5,800 bases of DNA, taken from NCBI GenBank assembly GCA_004173415.1, contig SEHC01000146.1, forward strand, positions 1 through 5,800, given 5' to 3'. A program made the position numbers and the translations under genes. Source of the DNA: Lysobacteraceae bacterium (GTDB lineage Bacteria; Pseudomonadota; Gammaproteobacteria; Xanthomonadales; Xanthomonadaceae). The notes beneath the pieces were generated by a model. That model was not told the DNA's origin and did no database searches. It was given only the letters and a program-made list of their open reading frames with translations. This document shows positions 1 through 5,113 of this stretch, piece by piece (positions within the stretch are counted from its first letter, which is position 1; every line of letters starts with the position of its first letter).

Positions 1-2
1 GC

Positions 3-80
3 GATGCCGCCGACGGCGAGCGGGTCAAGGCCGCGGTCGCCCCCAGCGGCGCCGACTACGTCTTCGTAGAAGCCAAGTGA
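3..80 (+). CDS. 3' end of an unidentified protein-coding gene (partial)
   Basis: An open frame enters from the left edge and ends at TGA 78-80. It gives 25 residues that end ...SGADYVFVEAK. GC-rich third positions and the lack of any competing feature support coding, but 25 residues are too few to assign a family and I do not recognise it. The stop lies 8 bp before the first hairpin of the downstream repeat array, so the transcript would end in, or be capped by, that structure. In related genomes the ferredoxin-ggt pair often follows coaD, but this C-terminus does not look like CoaD. The product is left open. Confidence 0.5.
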   Translation, partial: DAADGERVKAAVAPSGADYVFVEAK

Positions 81-90
81 CCTTCGGCGC

Positions 91-340
91 GTGGCCGCAA
101 CGCGGCCACGCCCTTGCCGGAGGTCATTCCCCGCGAAGGCGGGAAGCGCTCTTCAACAGCCGCAGGCTGGTCATCCATGCCTGGAGCCGTGGCCGCAACG
201 CGGCCACGCCCTTGCCGAAGGTCATCCCCGCGAAGGCGGGAAGCGCTCTTCAACAGCCGCAGGCTGGTCATCCATGCCTGGAGCCGTGGCCGCAACGCGG
301 CCACGCCCTTGCCGGAGGTCATCCCCGCGCAGGCGGGGAT
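91..340. repeat. Tandem array of ~97-bp hairpin-rich intergenic repeats (2.6 copies)
   Basis: Copy A is 91-188 (98 bp) and copy B is 189-285 (97 bp). They differ by one G/A substitution and one inserted T. Copy C starts at 286 and is cut short at 340. Each copy begins with a perfect hairpin, stem GTGGCCGC, loop AAC, stem GCGGCCAC (91-109, 189-207, 286-304). In copy A flanking bases extend the stem to 10 bp (89-111). A second hairpin follows with CCCGC and GCGGG arms around GAAG (130-143 in copy A), then a third with CAGCC and GGCTG arms around GCA. In copy C the second hairpin is a perfect 8-bp stem, ATCCCCGC with GCGGGGAT (321-340). There are no unique spacers, so this is not CRISPR. It resembles the dispersed GCGAAGGCGGGAA-type intergenic repeats of many beta- and gammaproteobacteria. 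A role in mRNA stability or as a miniature mobile element is inference. Confidence 0.88.
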
Positions 341-360
341 CGGTATATTCACGCCTCTCC

Positions 361-383
361 GAGGCTGCAATGCAGCCACGCCC
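361..383. repeat. Degenerate fourth copy of the repeat's first hairpin
   Basis: This segment aligns over 23 bp with the start of the 97-bp unit and keeps the trailing ACGCCC. It folds as GGCTGCA (363-369), a single A, and TGCAGCC (371-377), a perfect 7-bp stem. Compared with copies A-C, one internal C-G pair has become T-A on both arms, which is a compensatory change, and the loop change from AAC to AAT adds a further A-T pair. The outer T-A pair of the intact copies is lost. It lies 75 bp after the start of copy C, so the array has partly decayed here. Confidence 0.65.
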
Positions 384-506
384 CCGCTCATATCCTTCCT
401 GCCAAGTGGAGATCGGCAGCCGTGGCGGCCAAGCCGGTGATCCGTCCATGAGCCGGCGCCCTGCGGCCATTGGCATGCCGGAGCGCCATTCCGCCGGCTG
501 CAACGT
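384..506. other. Non-coding stretch upstream of the ferredoxin gene, with a nested inverted repeat
   Basis: No credible gene lies here. The short open frames that cross it are by-products of the GC-rich repeats. The notable feature is a perfect 8-bp inverted repeat, AGCCGGCG at 451-458 and CGCCGGCT at 492-499. Its centre coincides within half a base with an 8-bp palindrome, GGCATGCC at 472-479. GCCATT also occurs as a direct repeat at 466-471 and 485-490. The right arm ends 8 bp before the putative -10 hexamer of the ferredoxin gene, so the element could be an operator or the root of an RNA structure. Neither is shown by the sequence alone. Confidence 0.4.
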
Positions 507-518
507 TAAAATCAGCGC
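507..518 (+). promoter_or_regulatory. Putative -10 element for a leaderless ferredoxin-ggt transcript
   Basis: TAAAAT at 507-512 matches the sigma-70 -10 consensus at 5 of 6 bases and ends 6 nt before the ATG at 519. A start site about 7 nt downstream would fall on or beside the A of the ATG, giving a leaderless mRNA. This agrees with the lack of any purine-rich ribosome-binding site in front of 519. No good -35 lies at the expected distance: 484-489 is CGCCAT, and TTGGCA at 470-475 is too far away (31 bp). The call rests on the -10 and its spacing only. Confidence 0.4.
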
Positions 519-770
519 ATGTCGCTGAAGATCAACGAGCTCTGCGTCAATTGCGACGTCTGCGAACCGGCCTGCCCCAACCAGGCTATTTCCATGGGCG
601 AGACCATCTACGTCATCGATCCGGCCCGTTGCACCGAGTGCGTGGGCCACTTCGACGAACCGCAATGCGTGGTCGTCTGCCCGGTGGAGTGCATCGATCC
701 CGATCCGACGTATCCTGAAAGCGAGGGAGACCTGCTGGCCAAGCTGAGGCGGCTCCAGCAAGCCACCTAG
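519..770 (+). CDS. YfhL/Alvin-type 2[4Fe-4S] ferredoxin
   Basis: This is a cytosolic low-potential electron carrier of 83 residues that binds two 4Fe-4S clusters. The first motif is C9-x2-C12-x2-C15-x3-C19-P20. The second is C38-x2-C41-x8-C50-x3-C54-P55, with an extra cysteine at C58. The eight-residue insertion between the second and third cysteines of the second motif, plus the C-terminal extension (about residues 60-83), are hallmarks of the Allochromatium vinosum-type ferredoxins that include E. coli YfhL (86 aa). These differ from short clostridial ferredoxins. All eight cluster ligands are intact. The ATG at 519 is the only reasonable start, since residues 1-8 lead directly into the first motif. 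It has no Shine-Dalgarno sequence but a -10-like TAAAAT sits 6 nt upstream. The ggt gene begins 13 bp after the stop, so co-transcription is likely. The redox partner cannot be told from this window. Confidence 0.95.
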   Translation: MSLKINELCVNCDVCEPACPNQAISMGETIYVIDPARCTECVGHFDEPQCVVVCPVECIDPDPTYPESEGDLLAKLRRLQQAT

Positions 771-771
771 A

Positions 772-778
772 AGAGGAG
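772..778 (+). promoter_or_regulatory. Ribosome-binding site that sets the ggt start
   Basis: AGAGGAG at 772-778 is a strong Shine-Dalgarno match. Its 5-nt spacing to GTG 784 supports that codon as the start. The in-frame GTG at 778 overlaps the same motif and has no site of its own. Confidence 0.75.
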
Positions 779-783
779 TGAGC

Positions 784-2517
784 GTGAGACTTCGCATCAT
801 CGCCGTCGCCGCATTCGCGCTGGCCTTCGTATTTCCCGCCTTCGCGGCCGATTCCCTATCAACCGGCCGCGCCAGCCATCCGCCGGGTGCCGCCATCGCC
901 AGCGGCCATGCACTGGCCACCGAAGCCGGCTTCGAGATCATCCGCGCCGGCGGCAACGCCTTCGATGCCGCGGTCGCGGTTTCCTCGACCCTCGCGGTGG
1001 TGGAGCCGATCAGCTCGGGGCTGGGCGGCGGCGGCTTCTTCCTGCTGCATGACGCGAAGGCCGGCAGGGACGTATTCCTCGACGCGCGCGAATACGCGCC
1101 GGCTTCTGCCACCCCGGACAGATACCTGGACAAGGACGGCAACCTGGATGCGGACCGGGCGCAGAACGGCCCATGGTCGGCCGGCATTCCTGGCCTGCCC
1201 GCAGCGTTGGTCGAACTCGCGTCCAGCCATGGTCGCCTGCCGCTAAAGGCGTCGCTGGCGCCGTCGATCCGCATTGCCCGCGAAGGCTTTCCGGTCTATG
1301 CGCGGATGGCAGGCGGATACCAGCAGCGCCGCGAGGTGATGCGTCGCTATCCAGGTACGCGGGAAGTCTACGAGCGCGGTGGCAAGCCGATCGCGGAAGG
1401 CGACAACTTCAGGCAACCGGAACTGGCGCGTACGCTGGAGTTGCTGGCGCAAAAGGGTTTCGACGGCTTCTATCGCGGCGAGACGGCGAAGAAGCTGATC
1501 GCCGGGGTCAGGCAGGCCGGCGGCCGCTGGACTGCCGAGGAGTTGTCTGCTTACCGGGTCAGGCAACGCACGCCGATCCAGTTCGACTACCGCGGCTGGA
1601 AGGTCACCACCGCGCCGCCGCCATCGTCCGGTGGCATCGCCCTGGCCACGATGCTGCAGATCCTCGAACCATATGACTTGCAGGCACTCGATGAAGCGCA
1701 TCGCGTGCACCTGGTCGTGGAGTCCATGCGGCGTTCCTATCGCGACCGTACCTTCTTCCTCGGCGATCCGGACTTCACCGACATTCCGCAGGGCGTGTTG
1801 ACCAGCCGCGACTACGCGCAGGGCCTGCGCGCGACCATCCATCCGGAAAAGGCCACCCCCAGCGCACTGCTGTCGGGCAAGCCGACGCCGCTGGAGGACG
1901 ACGAGACCACCCATTTCTCCATCATCGACGCCGACGGCAACCGGGTCGGCGGCACCCAGACGGTCAACCTGCTGTATGGCTCGGGCCTGATCCCGAAGGG
2001 CACCGGGGTGCTGCTCAATGACGAAATGGACGATTTCGCGCTTAAGCCGGGCACGCCGAACGCCTTTGGGGTGATGGGATACGAGGCCAACGCGCCGAAG
2101 CCCGGCAAACGCATGCTCAGCTCGATGACGCCGACCTTCATGGAATCGGCCGACAAGGTCGCGGTGCTGGGCACGCCCGGTGGCACCCGCATCATCACCA
2201 TGGTGTTGCTGGGCATGCTGGGCTACGACGCCGGCCTCGGCGCGCAGGAGGTCGCGGCGCTGCCGCGTTACCACCATCAATGGCTGCCGGACCTGATCCA
2301 GGCCGAAAGCGGGGCGTTCGCTCCGGGAACGCCCCAGGCGCTGCGGGCGATGGGCCACGAATTGAAAGGTGGGGAGGAGGCAGGCCTCGGTTCCAGCCAC
2401 CGCTGGGGCAACCTGCAGACGGTGGAATGGGACAAGCGCACCGACACACTGTCGACGGGAAGCGATCCGCGCAATCCGGTCGGCGCGGGCAGGGTGGAAC
2501 TGGCTCCGGCTCCCTGA
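784..2517 (+). CDS. ggt: Gamma-glutamyltransferase (glutathione hydrolase), periplasmic precursor
   Basis: This enzyme transfers or hydrolyses the gamma-glutamyl group of glutathione and similar compounds in the periplasm. With the GTG 784 start it has 577 residues (E. coli Ggt has 580). Residues 1-21 form a signal peptide: MRLR, a hydrophobic core, and a probable cleavage after AFA. The family is an Ntn-hydrolase that cuts itself into large and small subunits. The nucleophile is T375 in TTHFSIIDADGN (nt 1906-1908), which would be the first residue of the small subunit. Other conserved elements are GLGGGGFFLL, substrate-carboxylate R102 in FLDAREYAP, N395 in TQTVN, D417 in NDEMDDF, S446-S447 in LSSMTPTF, and the oxyanion glycines G466-G467 in GTPGGTRIIT. 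A lid loop is present (about 421-434), as in E. coli. By alignment, E. coli Q430 is E414 here (as in the human enzyme), and the gate tyrosine Y444 is F428. The gene follows the ferredoxin by 13 bp. The enzyme should be active. The transpeptidase/hydrolase balance cannot be read from sequence. Confidence 0.95.
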   Translation: MRLRIIAVAAFALAFVFPAFAADSLSTGRASHPPGAAIASGHALATEAGFEIIRAGGNAFDAAVAVSSTLAVVEPISSGLGGGGFFLLHDAKAGRDVFLDAREYAPASATPDRYLDKDGNLDADRAQNGPWSAGIPGLPAALVELASSHGRLPLKASLAPSIRIAREGFPVYARMAGGYQQRREVMRRYPGTREVYERGGKPIAEGDNFRQPELARTLELLAQKGFDGFYRGETAKKLIAGVRQAGGRWTAEELSAYRVRQRTPIQFDYRGWKVTTAPPPSSGGIALATMLQILEPYDLQALDEAHRVHLVVESMRRSYRDRTFFLGDPDFTDIPQGVLTSRDYAQGLRATIHPEKATPSALLSGKPTPLEDDETTHFSIIDADGNRVGGTQTVNLLYGSGLIPKGTGVLLNDEMDDFALKPGTPNAFGVMGYEANAPKPGKRMLSSMTPTFMESADKVAVLGTPGGTRIITMVLLGMLGYDAGLGAQEVAALPRYHHQWLPDLIQAESGAFAPGTPQALRAMGHELKGGEEAGLGSSHRWGNLQTVEWDKRTDTLSTGSDPRNPVGAGRVELAPAP

Positions 2518-2579
2518 GCCTGCCCGCGCGAGCCTGCTCCCCAGAGGGCAGGCGCAGCAGGAATTGCTCACGGATGAGC
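2518..2579 (+). other. Two inverted repeats after ggt (not a canonical terminator)
   Basis: Directly after the ggt stop, GCCTGCCC (2518-2525) and GGGCAGGC (2546-2553) form a perfect 8-bp stem with a 20-nt loop. A second hairpin, GCTCA and TGAGC around CGGA, spans 2566-2579. Neither is followed by a T-tract, so intrinsic termination is doubtful. They may protect the mRNA 3' end or work with Rho. Confidence 0.5.
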
Positions 2580-2588
2580 GGGAACAGC

Positions 2589-2594
2589 GATAAT
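2589..2594 (+). promoter_or_regulatory. Possible -10 element for the 2630 gene
   Basis: GATAAT at 2589-2594 matches the sigma-70 -10 consensus at 5 of 6 bases. A start near 2601 would leave a leader of roughly 29 nt before GTG 2630, with AGGA (2619-2622) as the ribosome-binding site. The -35 region is weak (TTGCTC at 2564-2569 is three of six matches with 19-bp spacing), so this is tentative. Confidence 0.3.
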
Positions 2595-2629
2595 TGATCC
2601 TCATCCAATCTTGCGAACAGGATCTGCGC

Positions 2630-3211
2630 GTGGCGGACAACGAGAAAAAGCCGGTTATCGCCCATCTGCCCGCCATCCTCACCGGGAGCGCGGCCCTGCT
2701 CGCCGCGCTGACCACGGTTTACATCAACGTCCGCAACGACCTGAAGGGCGATGTCGCCGCGCCTCCGGCGGTGGTGGCTTCGGCAAAGCCGGCCGAAGCG
2801 CAAGTCGCACGACCCGCGTCGCCGCAACCGCTGCGCCTGCAACTGCAGCGGATCGCCGTGCAGCAGGATGGCGCGGTCGGCAACGCCGACTGGCGTTTCT
2901 CGGTCGAGGCCGATGGTCAGCCGCTGTTCGCTTTCGAGCAGGAGTCGCTGACCTCCGAGGGCGGGCGCAACATCCTGGTGGTGGGCGAAGACCGGGATGC
3001 CCATGCCAGCCTGGAGCTGGCGCCCGGCAAGCGCATCGCCGTGACCATCAAGGGGTGGCGTGGCGGCTGGTTCAAGAAGGCCGACCCGGTGGTCCTGGGC
3101 GAGGGCTGGCTGACCTCGGCCGGCACGCTGGCGCCGATCGCGGTCAAGGCCGCCGATGAAGGCAAGGGTTCCTTCGTATTCTATTTTTCCGCGACCCCGG
3201 AAAAGGACTGA
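2630..3211 (+). CDS. Uncharacterised protein with an N-terminal membrane anchor
   Basis: This is a 193-residue protein that I do not recognise. Residues about 9-33 (VIAHLPAILTGSAALLAALT onward) form one strongly hydrophobic segment, a signal-anchor helix rather than a cleaved signal. Residues about 41-68 are an Ala/Pro-rich linker. Residues about 68-190 look like an alternating-strand, beta-rich domain (LRLQLQRIAV, DWRFSVEADG, RIAVTIKGW, GSFVFYFSAT). No catalytic motif, cysteine pair or metal site stands out. Anchor, linker and soluble beta domain suggest a periplasm-facing envelope protein, but topology is inferred. GTG 2630 is preferred because AGGA at 2619-2622 sits 7 nt before it and the protein then starts MADNEKKPVIAH. 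The upstream in-frame TTG at 2594 would add a 12-residue polar extension, has no ribosome-binding site and overlaps the putative -10. The gene lies 112 bp after ggt and 66 bp before the hydrolase gene. Confidence 0.75.
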   Translation: MADNEKKPVIAHLPAILTGSAALLAALTTVYINVRNDLKGDVAAPPAVVASAKPAEAQVARPASPQPLRLQLQRIAVQQDGAVGNADWRFSVEADGQPLFAFEQESLTSEGGRNILVVGEDRDAHASLELAPGKRIAVTIKGWRGGWFKKADPVVLGEGWLTSAGTLAPIAVKAADEGKGSFVFYFSATPEKD

Positions 3212-3251
3212 GCGGACAGCCCGGGCGGGACAGCCGGACCCCACTGTCCGC
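3212..3251 (+). other. Inverted repeat between the 2630 gene and the hydrolase gene
   Basis: GCGGACAG at 3212-3219 and CTGTCCGC at 3244-3251 form a perfect 8-bp stem around 24 nt, starting right after the stop of the upstream gene. No T-tract follows. The right arm overlaps the expected -35 region of the next gene, so the element may serve as a 3' hairpin, an operator, or neither. Confidence 0.4.
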
Positions 3252-3265
3252 CGCCGCCAGGGGGG

Positions 3266-3277
3266 TACAATCCACTC
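3266..3277 (+). promoter_or_regulatory. Putative -10 element for a leaderless hydrolase mRNA
   Basis: TACAAT at 3266-3271 matches the -10 consensus at 5 of 6 bases and ends 6 nt before ATG 3278, the same spacing as at the ferredoxin gene. The G-rich run at 3260-3265 looks like a Shine-Dalgarno sequence but is 12 nt from the ATG, which is too far. A leaderless transcript is therefore the simpler reading. No clear -35 is seen. Confidence 0.4.
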
Positions 3278-4168
<891 letters not shown>

Positions 4169-4207
4169 CCGAAGGCTGGTTCGCCTCGGGGAAGTTGCCT
4201 GAAACCA

Positions 4208-4236
4208 GGAGCCGCCGACGGATCGTCGGTTGCTCC
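4208..4236. other. Strong stem-loop between convergent hydrolase and upp genes
   Basis: GGAGC (4208-4212) pairs with GCTCC (4232-4236), and CCGACG (4215-4220) pairs with CGTCGG (4224-4229) around a GAT loop. The two stems are joined by one G-T wobble and one mismatch. The structure is nearly symmetric, so it would form on either strand. Neither strand has an adjacent T-tract, so it is not a classic intrinsic terminator. A smaller hairpin, CCCTGC and GCAGGG, sits at 4254-4270 between it and the upp stop. Together they probably separate the two convergent transcripts. Confidence 0.5.
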
Positions 4237-4277
4237 ATCAACCGCGCCACCGTCCCTGCAGTCGGCAGGGAAAGGCC

Positions 4278-4910
4278 TCAGCCCACGCGCGTGCCGAAGA
4301 TCCGGTCGCCCGCATCGCCCAGTCCGGGCAGGATGTAGCCCCGTTCGTTGAGCCGTTCGTCGATGGCCGCGGTGTAGACCTCCACGTCCGGATGGATCTT
4401 TTCCAGCGCGGCCAGCCCTTCCGGCGCGGCGACCAGGAAGATGCCACGGATGCGCCGGCAGCCGGCGCGCTTGAGCATGTCGATGGTGGCGATGAGGGTG
4501 CCGCCCGTGGCCAGCATCGGGTCCAGGATCAGCGCGTCGCGTTCCTCCAGGCGGCCGGTCAGGCGTTCGAAATAAGGCACCGGCTGCAGGGTCTCCTCGT
4601 CGCGCTGCAGGCCGACCACGCTGACCCGCGCGGTGGGTATCAGGGCCAGCACGCCGGGCAGCATCCCCAGGCCGGCGCGCAGGATCGGCACCAGGGTGAT
4701 CTTGGCCCCGGCGATTTTCTTCACCTGCACCGGGCCGGCCCAGCCGCGCATGGTTTCGGCGGTCAGTTCCAGGTCGGCGGTAGCCTCGTAGGCCAGCAGC
4801 GTGCCCAGTTCGGTGACCAGTTCGCGGAAGTCCTTGGTGTTGAGACTGGCGTTCCGCAGCAGGCCGATCTTGTGCTGGACCAGGGGGTGGCGGACTTCTA
4901 CGGTTTTCAT
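4278..4910 (-). CDS. upp: Uracil phosphoribosyltransferase
   Basis: This pyrimidine-salvage enzyme joins uracil and PRPP to give UMP in the cytosol. The protein is 210 residues, matching the family (E. coli Upp has 208). The PRPP-binding loop is D130-PMLATGG-137 within LILDPMLATGGT. The conserved PILRAGLGM stretch is at about 75-83. The uracil-binding C-terminal motif YILPGLGDAGDRIFGT spans about 192-207. Resemblance to E. coli Upp is high throughout the C-terminal half (VAAPEGLAALEK, HPDVEVYTA). The start is ATG 4910-4908, giving MKTVEVRHPLVQHKIGLLR as in homologues, with GGAG (+ strand 4919-4922) 8 nt upstream. The frame stays open far upstream, but that extension runs through the REP elements and the receptor gene and is not coding. 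No clear promoter is visible in the 51 bp between the start and the REP pair. Confidence 0.97.
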   Translation of the reverse strand: MKTVEVRHPLVQHKIGLLRNASLNTKDFRELVTELGTLLAYEATADLELTAETMRGWAGPVQVKKIAGAKITLVPILRAGLGMLPGVLALIPTARVSVVGLQRDEETLQPVPYFERLTGRLEERDALILDPMLATGGTLIATIDMLKRAGCRRIRGIFLVAAPEGLAALEKIHPDVEVYTAAIDERLNERGYILPGLGDAGDRIFGTRVG

Positions 4911-4961
4911 GTGCGCGGCTCCGGATCGATGCCGCAAGTCTGCAACAAAGCCGACGACCTG

Positions 4962-5058
4962 TGTAGGAGTGCACCCGGGCGCGACCGTGAACCTTGCGTA
5001 CCTGCGTAGTTCTCCGCGCAGCGCCACTGCCACGGTCGCGCCCAGGTGCGCTCCTACA
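4962..5058. repeat. Inverted pair of GTAG-type REP elements (BIME-like)
   Basis: The left arm (4962-4989) and right arm (5031-5058) are 28 bp each and are reverse complements at 26 of 28 positions. They are separated by 41 bp. Each arm has the GTAGGAG end at the outside and a GGGCGCGACCGTG end facing inward. Each also holds a small internal stem around ACC(C/T)GG, where the two arms differ by changes that keep pairing possible (GTGC or GCGC opposite GCGC). The GTAG terminus is the signature of REP sequences mobilised by RAYT (REP-associated tyrosine) transposases, known from Stenotrophomonas (SMAG) and Pseudomonas. The pair separates the receptor terminator from upp. Confidence 0.85.
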
Positions 5059-5060
5059 AG

Positions 5061-5090
5061 AAAAAGAAGCCGGCGCAGGGCCGGCTTCTC
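5061..5090 (-). terminator. Intrinsic terminator of the TonB-dependent receptor gene
   Basis: Read on the - strand, a 9-bp perfect stem (GAAGCCGGC and GCCGGCTTC, + strand 5066-5074 and 5080-5088) with a 5-nt loop is followed by TTTTT then CTT (+ strand 5061-5065 and beyond). It starts about 24 nt after the receptor stop codon. Stem strength, short loop and U-tract together make this the clearest terminator in the window. Confidence 0.9.
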
Positions 5091-5113
5091 GTGTCGCGGA
5101 ACTTGCGGCGCGA

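Noticed and set aside
91..340. CRISPR-like array
   Set aside because: The copies are nearly identical over their entire 97 bp, with no unique spacers and fewer than three units.
56..528. Several short open frames over the repeat array on both strands
   Set aside because: Their sequences are frame-shifted readings of the same 97-bp repeat, with no ribosome-binding sites and no protein-like composition.
778..783. GTG 778 as start of ggt
   Set aside because: It overlaps the AGAGGAG motif and has no upstream ribosome-binding site. GTG 784 is well spaced and gives a clean signal peptide.
222..1274. 350-residue open frame on the - strand over the repeat array, ferredoxin and start of ggt
   Set aside because: It runs across repeats and two well-supported + strand genes and yields the typical RLRGDD/SRG peptides of translated intergenic repeats.
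2518..2553. Intrinsic terminator after ggt
   Set aside because: The 8-bp stem has a 20-nt loop and no following T-tract, so it is listed only as an inverted repeat.
2594..2629. TTG 2594 as start of the unknown protein
   Set aside because: There is no ribosome-binding site, it overlaps a -10-like GATAAT, and it would place a polar extension before the membrane anchor. GTG 2630 has AGGA at 7 nt.
1243..2715. 490-residue open frame on the - strand antisense to ggt
   Set aside because: It lies opposite a gamma-glutamyltransferase with all catalytic motifs intact. The translation is Arg/Ala/Gln-rich with no recognisable domain, as expected for a mirror frame in GC-rich DNA.
4230..5009. 259-residue + strand frame antisense to upp
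   Set aside because: It mirrors a confidently assigned upp gene. Its Gln/His/Gly-rich composition is typical of an antisense reading.
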